A stretch of 15,317 nucleotides of DNA, taken from the NCBI GenBank assembly GCA_903842755.1, contig CAIMNF010000450.1, positions 1-15,317 of the forward strand, read 5' to 3'. This DNA is from Oligoflexia bacterium. Its GTDB lineage: Bacteria > Bdellovibrionota > UBA1018 > CAIMNF01. A model generated the notes under the pieces. It was not told where the DNA came from, made no database searches, and worked only from the letters and a program-made list of their open reading frames with translations. Shown here in pieces: positions 7,190 to 14,861 of the stretch. Both the position numbers and the translations under genes were made by a program. Each line of letters starts with the position of its first letter. The stretch's first letter is position 1.

Positions 7190-8074
7190 TTGAATTCCGC
7201 ACTAAGTTTCACTGAAGGAACGGTAATCGAAAAAATTAAAAAATTACCTGTTCTACCGCAGGTCACCTTGCGGCTATCGGAGCGGATGCAATCGCCTACG
7301 GCCACTCTTGCAGAAATTGCGTCCTTGATTCAAACCGATGCGGGTCTAAGCTCCAAAATTTTAAAGCTTGCTAACTCATCCTATTATTCAATTCCCGGTG
7401 GTGTGAGTGATATTTCTAAAGCTCTCCAATACCTGGGCTTCACCACGATTGCCCAAATGATTTTGACCTCGTCTGTACTTCAGTCGTTTAAGGCCATTGG
7501 ACTCCACTCCTTTTCGCTCGAAGAATTCTGGAAGCACTCATTTGCGGTCGGTCTCCTTTCGGAAATTGCCTCGCGTTCGCTCCAATTAGAATGCGCAAAA
7601 ATCGCTTTTATTGGAGGTCTTTTACACGATATTGGTAAACTGATTCTCCTCGAAATTGCGCCCGATCACTTGGGGGAAATCCTCCACCATGCACAGGAAT
7701 TTAAATTGAGCTTTGTCCATGCAGAACAAGCCTTAAACAAGACGCACCATACGCGCCTGGGTGTTTATTTAGTGGAACATTGGAACTTACCCAAAGCGAT
7801 TTCCCCTTTTATTGAACACCACCACGACGACTTTTTATCTACGGAAAGCTCGAAAATGAACTTCGACAGGGCCCTGATTGCTTGGGCGAATCACTGGGCT
7901 CACGCCAAAGAAATTGGTCATTCAGGAGATTACTCTCCGCAGCTGGATCACGAGGCTATTGAACAAGAACTTAGTCAATCTCTGGGCCTAACCGCAAAGC
8001 AACTAGACCAAATCGAAAAAAAATTTCAACTTGAGTACGAAAAAGCAGGAGCGCTTCTTAATGGCCACACTTAA
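7190..8074 (+). CDS. HDOD domain signalling protein
   Basis: This soluble 294-residue protein is almost entirely an HDOD domain (about 14-215), a non-enzymatic relative of HD hydrolases found in bacterial signalling, often near two-component or cyclic-di-GMP genes. Diagnostic stretches are KKLPVLPQV (17-25), the QTDAGLSSKILKLANSSYY region (48-66), and LLHDIGK (144-150). It retains H116, H146 and D147, so some metal-binding HD residues are still present, although most HDOD proteins are thought to act as scaffolds. The C-terminal 75 residues are helical and charged, perhaps an interaction tail. There is no signal peptide or membrane segment. It starts at TTG under a strong Shine-Dalgarno and is the first of five closely packed genes. 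Its end overlaps the kinase start by 14 bases. A regulatory role with that kinase is inference. Confidence 0.93.
   Translation: MNSALSFTEGTVIEKIKKLPVLPQVTLRLSERMQSPTATLAEIASLIQTDAGLSSKILKLANSSYYSIPGGVSDISKALQYLGFTTIAQMILTSSVLQSFKAIGLHSFSLEEFWKHSFAVGLLSEIASRSLQLECAKIAFIGGLLHDIGKLILLEIAPDHLGEILHHAQEFKLSFVHAEQALNKTHHTRLGVYLVEHWNLPKAISPFIEHHHDDFLSTESSKMNFDRALIAWANHWAHAKEIGHSGDYSPQLDHEAIEQELSQSLGLTAKQLDQIEKKFQLEYEKAGALLNGHT
8047..8051 (+). promoter_or_regulatory. ribosome binding site that sets the kinase start
   Basis: AGGAG (8047-8051), within the end of the HDOD gene, is nine bases before ATG 8061. An in-frame TTG at 8031 has no comparable site, so ATG 8061 is the better start. Confidence 0.7.
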
Positions 8075-9215
8075 GTTAAAACCAAAAATGAACGCGGCAC
8101 CGCGAGAACTACCGAAAGAAACGCCCGTCATGCCGGAGGCGTTGGCCCTTTTTCCATTTCCCGTTCTATTTTGGAATCAACCCCTTCAGGTACTTTGGGC
8201 AAATCCATCATTTGTGTCGTTATTTGGCTCCGTTGAGGAGCATCACTTTGACCGATTTAAACCCGTTTCGGAATTAAAAGCCCGCCCCATTCACTTGGAA
8301 CTTTTTTCTAAGAATGGACGTCACGAAGGTTACGTCTTAAAAAACATTCAAAATAAAACCTTGCACGTGGAATTAAAAGTGAATTCTTACGGACCTCCGG
8401 CTCGAGGCGAATTTATGATTTTAATTGACGAAGTGGAATCCAAAATTGAACTTCAAGAACAGCTGATTCAGGCGCATCAAGAGCTAAGCCAAGCTCAAAG
8501 CTCGCTCATTCAAGCTTCAAAGCTCGCTTCGCTTGGCGAGCTTTCGTCCGGCATTGCGCATGAGCTCAATCAACCATTGCAGGCCATTTTAGGATTTAGT
8601 CAAGAGCTCACGCAAATAGAAAAGCTTTCAAAAACCGGCATGGAATTTTTAAACGACATCTTAAGTGCGGCCATAAAAATGCGCGAAATTATTCGCTCGC
8701 TCCGCACCTTTGCCCACGATGCGGGCACCGAACTTCTCCCCACTTCCGTCGAACAGGCCATACAGGAAGCCACAAAAATAATGTATTATCCGCTGCTCGA
8801 AAAGGGAATTGAAGTCAAAATGAATTTAGCGGCCGACACTCCCCTTATTTTGGCAAATCCAATTCAATTGGAGCAAGTGCTCATTAATTTAATGAGCAAC
8901 GCCCGCGACGCGATCGAACAGACTTCTCGAAAAGACGGAAAAATAAATTTTCACCTACGCACGGAAAAAGAAAAGGTCACGTTAAGCGTTCAGGACAACG
9001 GCTGCGGAATGAGCGAAGCCACCATTAAAAAAATGTTTGATCCTTTTTTTACCACTAAATCCGTCGGCAAGGGAACCGGACTAGGCTTAAGCATTAGCTA
9101 TGGAATATTAAAGCAATTTCAAGCGGGAATTGACGTAAAAAGCACCCCGAATGTCGGTACCACTTTTACCCTTACTTTTAACCCACAACCCAAACCAAAG
9201 GAGCCCCTAAAATGA
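8061..9215 (+). CDS. cytoplasmic PAS-like sensor histidine kinase (HPK4/NtrB type)
   Basis: From ATG 8061 this kinase is 384 residues, with no membrane segment, so it senses something in the cytoplasm or through a partner. Residues about 25-125 form a PAS-like sensor (ALFPFPVLFWN...WANPSFVSLFG), followed by a Gln-rich coiled coil (125-155). The dimerisation/phospho-acceptor box has GIAHELNQPL with His167, of the HPK4 class, also seen in NtrB-like kinases. The catalytic domain has the N box (NLMSNARDAIE, Asn280), DNGCG (312-316), the F box FDPFFTT (326-332) and GTGLGL (338-343), so it should be active. The gene ends in an ATGA overlap with the response regulator, its likely partner. It lies between an HDOD protein and a PP2C phosphatase. 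The signal is unknown. Confidence 0.95.
   Translation: MATLKLKPKMNAAPRELPKETPVMPEALALFPFPVLFWNQPLQVLWANPSFVSLFGSVEEHHFDRFKPVSELKARPIHLELFSKNGRHEGYVLKNIQNKTLHVELKVNSYGPPARGEFMILIDEVESKIELQEQLIQAHQELSQAQSSLIQASKLASLGELSSGIAHELNQPLQAILGFSQELTQIEKLSKTGMEFLNDILSAAIKMREIIRSLRTFAHDAGTELLPTSVEQAIQEATKIMYYPLLEKGIEVKMNLAADTPLILANPIQLEQVLINLMSNARDAIEQTSRKDGKINFHLRTEKEKVTLSVQDNGCGMSEATIKKMFDPFFTTKSVGKGTGLGLSISYGILKQFQAGIDVKSTPNVGTTFTLTFNPQPKPKEPLK
8497..8544 (+). repeat. direct plus inverted repeat cluster inside the kinase gene
   Basis: AAAGCTCGCT occurs at 8497-8506 and again at 8519-8528, 22 bases apart and read in different frames. GCGAGCTTT (8536-8544) is an exact inverted copy of nine bases of it (AAAGCTCGC, 8519-8527), giving a 9-bp stem with an 8-base loop. 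It encodes the coiled coil and the run into the phospho-acceptor box. It could fold in mRNA, or it may only reflect Ser/Leu/Ala codon use. Confidence 0.5.
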
Positions 9216-9898
9216 AATCCCCCTACGCTATTTTGATCGTTGATGATGAAGAATCGATTTGTAAATTACTAAAATCGCGTTTTGAACGCGAAGAATACCA
9301 GGTATACACGGCTGCGAATGCAGAACAAGCAACACAGATGGTTGCCGACCACTCTGAAATTGCCGTCGTGGTGACGGATGTAAAAATGCCTGGAAAATCT
9401 GGCATTGAACTGACCAAAGAACTGAGAACGTCGGCGCAGCCTAAGAAAGTAATTGTCATGACCGGACACGGTGAAAAATCAACCGCCATCGATGCCCTCC
9501 GACTTGGGGCTTCCGACTTTGTGGAAAAGCCCTTTAATGTAGAAGAAATGGCTCACGCCGTCGCCCGCACCGTGGGCGAATATACGTTAGAACGCGAAAA
9601 TGAAGTATACGTTCAAAAGCTACGCAGCCAAACTCCCTTTATTGACTTGAATACCGTTTCAAATGTCATTCCCCTGAAGCGTGAATTTGCAGCTCATGCG
9701 GAAGAGAAACTGAATTTTACCGTCCTCAAAAAGAAATGGACAGACCAATTTGAACAAGATTTTATTTCTAAGCTCCTAAACAAGCATAAAGGAAACGTGA
9801 CTGCGGCGGCTAAAGAAGCGGGATTAGATCGGAGTAACTTTTTAAGATTGCTGCGCCGTCACCAAATCCAAGCTCAGGTTTACCGAAAGGCAGCTTAG
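9212..9898 (+). CDS. response regulator with Fis-type helix-turn-helix and no AAA+ domain
   Basis: This 228-residue protein has an intact receiver domain (about 5-120): acidic pocket D11, D12 and E13, phospho-acceptor D56, T84 in MTGHG and K106 in EKPF. A linker (125-170) leads to a Fis-type DNA-binding end, where residues about 169-219 (FTVLKKKW...GNVTAAAKEAGLDRSNFLRLL) closely resemble the C-terminus of NtrC-family enhancer-binding proteins. The AAA+ sigma-54 activation domain that normally lies between is absent, leaving a two-domain layout like the RegA/PrrA/ActR regulators. It should bind DNA when phosphorylated but cannot remodel sigma-54 holoenzyme. Its ATG overlaps the kinase stop, with AAGGAG (9197-9202) nine bases upstream. 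The inverted repeat before the operon is a possible autoregulatory site; that is inference. Confidence 0.94.
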   Translation: MKSPYAILIVDDEESICKLLKSRFEREEYQVYTAANAEQATQMVADHSEIAVVVTDVKMPGKSGIELTKELRTSAQPKKVIVMTGHGEKSTAIDALRLGASDFVEKPFNVEEMAHAVARTVGEYTLERENEVYVQKLRSQTPFIDLNTVSNVIPLKREFAAHAEEKLNFTVLKKKWTDQFEQDFISKLLNKHKGNVTAAAKEAGLDRSNFLRLLRRHQIQAQVYRKAA

Positions 9899-9902
9899 GC
9901 CC

Positions 9903-11384
9903 ATGATCCCTGCGCGGGGTTTACTGCTCAATAGCAGAATGATTTTGGCATTTGCTGTTTTGCTTGTGGCGGTGATCCTTCCACTGGATTTCTATTTTTA
10001 TCGCGATTGGAAAGAGGTAAAACTTGAGTCCATTCGAAAAAACTTAGTTTACCAGGTGGACTTACTGAGCCAACTCGCAGCGGAACTACCGGATCGGCCA
10101 ATCAAAGCTAAATTCACGCTTCCTGCCATATATCAAGTGTTCCAAGAAGATCTGACCGTCCTTTGGGATTCGACAGAGCCAAGTCGAATTCAAACTAAAA
10201 TCAAAACGCCACATCCTCTTTTAGCGAAGGCCCTCAGCGAGGGGAAGCAAAAAGACGTTCTGGAGTTTGACGACACTCTGGGCGCCTATCATAAGAACTC
10301 TGAAAAGAGAATTGCGTTGGGTGCGGTTCCGCTCAAAAGCATTTTTCGCGAGCAAAGTATTTTTGTGCAAAACTTAGTGTTGGTCAGTTTGATCGTCTTT
10401 TTTAGTTCAATGCTTTTGGCGACCTTACTCATTCACTTTGCTGGAAAGCCACTCCGCGATTTGGTCTTTAATGCTTTGCCGTTTTTGGACGGTCAAATCC
10501 CCGAATTACCTTCCTCCTCGGCCGGTGAGGCAGATGTCCTAGTCCAAGCGCTGAATAAGGTCTCCTCGCAGATTCAGGGACTCCATCAAGTGGATATTCA
10601 AAAGATTCAGATTGAACAAGAAGTGGAAGGAATGTCCTCCCTGCAGCTTTCTCTTTTGCCAGATCCTCACATCGCTACTCCTCGATTTGAAATTGAAAGC
10701 AATTATATTTCGGCCGCAAAAGCGGGAGGCGACTGCTGGGGCTATTTTGAGACAGAAAAGTACCTCGTGTTGTACATTGCGGATGTTACGGGTCATGGAC
10801 TTTCAAGTTCATTAATTACTTCGGCATGCCGAGGCTGTTTTGCAGCCTTAGAACAACTTTATAACGAATACCCGGAAATGCCAGCCCTTCCGTCTTTTAT
10901 TCTTCGCTTTGCCAATAATGCCATTCTGCGGTCCGCCCAGGACGAGCTCAATATGACCATGTTTGTCGCAAGCTATTCGTTTGAGGAACAACGAATGCTT
11001 TATGCAAGCGCAGGACACAATCCAGCGTGGAAAATATCGCCTTCCAACACAGGCGAAGGACTTATGGTAGAGTCCATTCTTTCGCGTGGTCCACGCCTCG
11101 GTGAAGGCGACTCCTTTGAGGCCCCCCTAGACCAATCGGTACCCTTTGGGGAAGACGATGTATTTTTCCTTTATACGGATGGACTGACGAACTGTTTAAA
11201 TGATCAAGATGCCGCATTAGGAAAACCTCGAACTCAGGCGCTTTTAAAGGAAAGTTTAGCGAGCGCACCATCCCTCTCAAAAGGTCTTGAATTTTTTATG
11301 AATCGAGTGACGGAATTTCAGCAGTCTCACGCCATTGAAGATGACATCTCTTTCGTGGCATTTAAACGGAGAAAAGCTGCATGA
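9903..11384 (+). CDS. membrane-bound SpoIIE/PP2C-type serine/threonine phosphatase
   Basis: This 493-residue protein has two transmembrane segments (about 13-33 and 154-178) flanking a 120-residue extracytoplasmic region with no recognised motif, then a HAMP-like and coiled-coil linker (180-245). The C-terminal SpoIIE domain (about 258-488) has the expected metal and catalytic motifs: AGGD (274-277), ADVTGHG (293-299), SAGHN (369-373), YTDGLTN (424-430) and EDDISF (479-484). Such RsbU-like phosphatases usually dephosphorylate an anti-sigma-factor antagonist or another phosphoprotein to change transcription; no STAS or RsbW-like partner is in the window. It starts four bases after the response regulator ends, with only a weak ribosome site (TAGG), so reinitiation is likely. 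Its stop overlaps the next start (ATGA). Confidence 0.94.
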   Translation: MIPARGLLLNSRMILAFAVLLVAVILPLDFYFYRDWKEVKLESIRKNLVYQVDLLSQLAAELPDRPIKAKFTLPAIYQVFQEDLTVLWDSTEPSRIQTKIKTPHPLLAKALSEGKQKDVLEFDDTLGAYHKNSEKRIALGAVPLKSIFREQSIFVQNLVLVSLIVFFSSMLLATLLIHFAGKPLRDLVFNALPFLDGQIPELPSSSAGEADVLVQALNKVSSQIQGLHQVDIQKIQIEQEVEGMSSLQLSLLPDPHIATPRFEIESNYISAAKAGGDCWGYFETEKYLVLYIADVTGHGLSSSLITSACRGCFAALEQLYNEYPEMPALPSFILRFANNAILRSAQDELNMTMFVASYSFEEQRMLYASAGHNPAWKISPSNTGEGLMVESILSRGPRLGEGDSFEAPLDQSVPFGEDDVFFLYTDGLTNCLNDQDAALGKPRTQALLKESLASAPSLSKGLEFFMNRVTEFQQSHAIEDDISFVAFKRRKAA

Positions 11385-12076
11385 AGATGCCAAAACTCCG
11401 CCTGAGCTCAGGCGAAAAAATCAGTCTCATCACGGCGGTCGCAGGGCTTGCGATTTCGCTTTTAATTTATGGTTCAGGCATTTCTTTCGTCGCTTTCCGC
11501 TTTGAAGATGACTCGGTTGCGCCTAACACCTTTGACGGACAATACAAATCTGTGGACACTCCACCAATCGTCGCTGCTCCAAACACAGGACCCGCGCTGG
11601 CCAGTAGCACTCCGTCAGCAGTTGAAGCTGTGGCATCCTTGACCTCTGCAACTCCGATCATCGCCAAATCAACCGCGACGGAACAGCGAAGCAATCCATC
11701 GAATTCTCCGTCACCTACTCCTCCAGTAGCGCTCAAAAACGCGCCGGTGCAGGGTGCGAACGCCTTAACTCCAAGTTCAGGAGACGAGAGAATTTTTATG
11801 GTTTTTCCGGGATCTCAGGCCTTATTGACTCATACGGGGGTAAGCGCCGAGAAAGCGTATCTTGTTCATCTCCAGTTTGAAATTCAACCCCCGCATACGC
11901 ATTGCAGGTTGATTCTAAAAAAAGGAGAAGAACCAATTCTCACGGAAGAACTGGATGGCAACGATCAAGGAAGTTACGAAGTAGAAGTGAGCCTTAAGGA
12001 ACCGGCCCTTTATAAATGGCAAATTTTTACCCGCAATAACCAAAGTCCAGAGCGGTTATTCACGGTCAGAAAATAA
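11381..12076 (+). CDS. single-pass membrane protein with low-complexity stalk and C-terminal beta domain
   Basis: This 231-residue protein has one transmembrane helix near the N-terminus (about 14-38) after a basic start. An Ala/Ser/Thr/Pro-rich stalk (about 45-135) probably spans the periplasm. A compact beta-rich domain of about 95 residues follows (136-231), with one cysteine and a final pattern YKWQIFTRNN...LFTVRK. The domain resembles small immunoglobulin- or Fn3-like folds seen in envelope proteins, but I cannot name a family. The topology suggests the C-terminal domain is outside the cytoplasm, so it could sense or contact the envelope for the signalling operon. GGAG (11369-11372) is eight bases before the ATG. 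It is the last of the five-gene run, ending 20 bases before the convergent methyltransferase. Confidence 0.75.
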   Translation: MKMPKLRLSSGEKISLITAVAGLAISLLIYGSGISFVAFRFEDDSVAPNTFDGQYKSVDTPPIVAAPNTGPALASSTPSAVEAVASLTSATPIIAKSTATEQRSNPSNSPSPTPPVALKNAPVQGANALTPSSGDERIFMVFPGSQALLTHTGVSAEKAYLVHLQFEIQPPHTHCRLILKKGEEPILTEELDGNDQGSYEVEVSLKEPALYKWQIFTRNNQSPERLFTVRK

Positions 12077-12096
12077 AACACTTACGCCTTTTAAAG

Positions 12097-13377
12097 CTAC
12101 TTTACTTGAAATGATGCCATAAAAAATCCGTCGGTCTCATAAGGGCCTGTAAAACCAGACTCCCTTAAATCAAGGCTGATTCCGGACTCGTCCCTAAACG
12201 ACGAAGAGTTTAGCCACTCTACTTGTTCGACAGTTTCTGACTTTTTAAACGTACAGACTCCGTAAACAACTCGACCGCCTTTTTTGACTAATGGCAAATA
12301 ATCTAAAATAATTTTTCGTTGCAATTCCTCAATGGGCGGCAAATCTGCTGCAAGGGGCTTGGGTAAAGGTTTTCGAGTCCACTTTGAATCCGGATTTCTG
12401 CGCAGAACACCTTCGCCGCCGCAGGGAAGATCGAGCAACAAGAGATCAGCCGAACCGGAAAATTTCTGTCTTAAGGATTGAAGTGCATCGGCATCTAAAG
12501 CAACGGCTTGAATGTTGGTCTCTCGCGCGCGCGTGGCACGACGCCGAAGGGCTTGAATTTTCTTTTCATAAATGTCATAGGCAAAAATACGTCCTTGGCC
12601 TTTTAAAATATCGGCTAATGCCAACGTTTTTCCACCAGCACCCGCACAGGCATCCACGACGGTTAAGGACGAGTTGATTTTAGAGTGTTCCTCTGCAAGA
12701 ACCTCTGTAAAAATTTTCTTTTGAACTTGGGGGGACTCCCCTAAGGCTCTGCCAAATAATTCTGGAAAAACCGAAAACCAAGCCATGAGTTGCGACCCTT
12801 CGTCTTGCACCTCTAGCGCACCTTCTTGATACAAACCTTGATTCATCACGGATTCGTAGCCTTTAAACACCCGCGCACGAGGAGCAAAGCGGCCGCGCCT
12901 GGATTTGGGGAAGGCTTCTGCAACCTTTTCTTCGAAATTTCGATGTACCCGAATCACCGTCAAGGGATCTTGCGATAATAACTCACACAAGCGCTGTGCA
13001 ACCCCCTCGCCCCAGTCTTGAGCCCATCGCTGAACCTGATGAGGTGGAAAATCCGCTGCCCCCCCTTGGGACGGAAGCTTGGGCGCTCCCGACGAACCCT
13101 CGCTCGAAGGAAGCTTACGTAAGACTTCATGAATCGCTTCGTTCTTTCTGAGCTGAATAAAATTTTGAGCCCAGAATTGCTCCGGATTTTCAGCTAAATG
13201 AATTCCCAAGGCCTGCGAAATCGCCCAAGGCCTGCGCAAAAAAGGGCCGAACCGTGAGGCGACCTCGGCCTTTGCTTTCGGCCCAAAACTTTCAGGAATA
13301 CGCGATAAAAGGGCATCCAAATGGGTTTGGGAATCGCAAAACTCGTTCCACACCCACTTCCAAATTTCTGGATTCAT
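12097..13377 (-). CDS. RsmB-like 16S rRNA cytosine-C5 methyltransferase
   Basis: This 426-residue protein fits RsmB (Sun/Fmu, NOL1/NOP2 family) in length and layout, transferring methyl from S-adenosylmethionine to an rRNA cytosine (C967 in E. coli). The N-terminal 90 residues are helical and may be a divergent NusB-like RNA-binding part. Residues 110-146 match the family's PxWxxxRW...IRVH stretch. The SAM-binding motif is VDACAGAGGK (241-250). The two functional cysteines are kept: C319 in DLPCGGEGVLRRNPD and C375 in YGVCTFKKSE. These motifs differ from the usual PCSGxG and TCS. The ending DGFFMASF (417-424) is typical. It overlaps pyruvate kinase by four bases (ATGA). Family assignment is firm; RsmB itself is likely, though YebU/RsmF-type or tRNA targets remain possible. 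Confidence 0.88.
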   Translation of the reverse strand: MNPEIWKWVWNEFCDSQTHLDALLSRIPESFGPKAKAEVASRFGPFLRRPWAISQALGIHLAENPEQFWAQNFIQLRKNEAIHEVLRKLPSSEGSSGAPKLPSQGGAADFPPHQVQRWAQDWGEGVAQRLCELLSQDPLTVIRVHRNFEEKVAEAFPKSRRGRFAPRARVFKGYESVMNQGLYQEGALEVQDEGSQLMAWFSVFPELFGRALGESPQVQKKIFTEVLAEEHSKINSSLTVVDACAGAGGKTLALADILKGQGRIFAYDIYEKKIQALRRRATRARETNIQAVALDADALQSLRQKFSGSADLLLLDLPCGGEGVLRRNPDSKWTRKPLPKPLAADLPPIEELQRKIILDYLPLVKKGGRVVYGVCTFKKSETVEQVEWLNSSSFRDESGISLDLRESGFTGPYETDGFFMASFQVK

Positions 13378-14861
13378 AAAGGGCTAGACCGAGCAGGCCC
13401 ACGCACGGCTTTGATTTGATGAACTTTAATGGCGTTGGTCGTTCCCCGCCCAACAGTAGGAAGCCCTGCGGTAATCACAATGTAATCTTCAAGTTCTGCG
13501 CGCTTGTTTTCCAACAATACCCGCGAAATCATCCCAAATAAATCATCGGTTGCGACTAACTCTGGAATCAAAATTCCTTCGACCCCCCAACAAAATGCAA
13601 GTTTTCGCAAAGATGCTTCATTATCCATGATTGCGACAATGGGAATCTCGGGGCGGTATTTGGCCAATGTCCGGGCCGCTGTGCCTGAATGTGTCAAGCA
13701 GGCAATCGCTGCCGCACCCACGTGGGTCGCAATTCGAGATGCGCTAAACTCAATCGATTCGACTAAGGATCCAGACAATGGCACTTGTTGCTGATGAACC
13801 GAGTACCGACTGGCTTCACTTTCCGCCTCTAAAATAATTTTAGACATCGTCTGTACGGCCTCAATGGGATATTCTCCCGACGCCGACTCGGCCGATAACA
13901 TCACTGCATCCGTCCCATCAAAAACGGCATTCGCGACATCCGACGCTTCTGCGCGTGTGGGGGTCGGACAAGAAATCATACTCTCTAACATTTGAGTAGC
14001 CGTGATCACCGGCACTCCGAGTTGATTGCACATGCGGATGAGCATTTTTTGAATGACCGGCACTTTCTGGGCCCCAAGCTCTACTGCCATATCGCCGCGC
14101 GCAATGAGTAAGCCATCGGTCACTTCTAAAATTCCGTCCGGCGCATAAACGGCCTCTTCGCGCTCAATTTTAGCAACGATGAGTGGAGAGTGATTACTGG
14201 TTTTCCGAATTTGCTCTTTGACAAACAAAATATCTTTTGGAGTCCGAACAAACGAAAGAGCGACAGCATCCACTCCTAAATCAAGCCCTAATTTTAAATC
14301 TTTTAAATCTTTTTCGGTGGCACACGGAAGAGAAAGAGGGGTTCCTGGCAAATTCATTCCCTTATTCGACGTAAGCTTTCCACCCACCTGAATTTCGATG
14401 ACCATTTCGCAGCCAATGACCTCTTTTACCTGACTTAAAATTTTTCCATCATCAAATAGAATTTTGGACCCTTTTCTAAGGTCGCGAGAAAGCGGCTCGG
14501 CGATTTCTGCCGAAATCGGTAAAGGAATTCTTCCATGCGTGGACGCAATTGGACTCGTGCCTTCTGGAAACAATAAAACTTCATCCCCAGCCCGAAGCTG
14601 AATGCCCTCGGCGGCCAGTTTTCCAACTCTAAGCTTTGGACCCTGCAAATCCTGCAGAACCGCAATATATTTACCCGTGCGCTTTGCCGCCTCACGAACG
14701 GAAGTAAATAAGGCACGATGGACATCGTGTGTTCCGTGACTAAAATTTAAGCGAGCCGTATCTAACCCCGCGCGAATTAGCTGTTCAATTCGCTCTGGCG
14801 TATTGCTTGCGGGACCTAAAGTACAAACGATTTTAACTTTTCTTCTGGATGAGCCTTGCAT
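13374..14861 (-). CDS. pyk: pyruvate kinase
   Basis: This cytoplasmic glycolytic enzyme (495 aa, normal family length) makes pyruvate and ATP from phosphoenolpyruvate and ADP. The A domain begins with KIVCTLGPAS (10-19) and RLNFSHG (37-43). The B domain lies between about 78 and 170. Catalytic and metal residues are seen in VAKIER (229-234, Lys231), LLIARGDMAVE (251-261), and ITATQMLESM (286-295). A regulatory C-terminal domain (about 355-483) contains the THSGTAAR loop (390-397), a site usually involved in sugar-phosphate control. L72, Q73, K76 and V79 match the residue set of K(+)-independent enzymes. The ATG at 14861 lies inside the end of the upstream coiled-coil gene (29-base overlap). 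No clear Shine-Dalgarno is visible. Its stop overlaps the methyltransferase start. Confidence 0.96.
   Translation of the reverse strand: MQGSSRRKVKIVCTLGPASNTPERIEQLIRAGLDTARLNFSHGTHDVHRALFTSVREAAKRTGKYIAVLQDLQGPKLRVGKLAAEGIQLRAGDEVLLFPEGTSPIASTHGRIPLPISAEIAEPLSRDLRKGSKILFDDGKILSQVKEVIGCEMVIEIQVGGKLTSNKGMNLPGTPLSLPCATEKDLKDLKLGLDLGVDAVALSFVRTPKDILFVKEQIRKTSNHSPLIVAKIEREEAVYAPDGILEVTDGLLIARGDMAVELGAQKVPVIQKMLIRMCNQLGVPVITATQMLESMISCPTPTRAEASDVANAVFDGTDAVMLSAESASGEYPIEAVQTMSKIILEAESEASRYSVHQQQVPLSGSLVESIEFSASRIATHVGAAAIACLTHSGTAARTLAKYRPEIPIVAIMDNEASLRKLAFCWGVEGILIPELVATDDLFGMISRVLLENKRAELEDYIVITAGLPTVGRGTTNAIKVHQIKAVRGPARSSPL

Noticed and set aside
8031..8060. TTG at 8031 as the kinase start
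   Set aside because: It lacks a ribosome site, while ATG 8061 has AGGAG nine bases upstream and gives a shorter, normal overlap with the HDOD gene.
12077..12096. Possible bidirectional terminator between the signalling operon and the methyltransferase
   Set aside because: Only a 4-bp stem (AAAG/CTTT) can be drawn nearby, without a T-run on either strand.
14435..14725. 96-residue minus-strand open frame inside pyruvate kinase
   Set aside because: It is the +1 frame of pyruvate kinase on the same strand and has no family signature.
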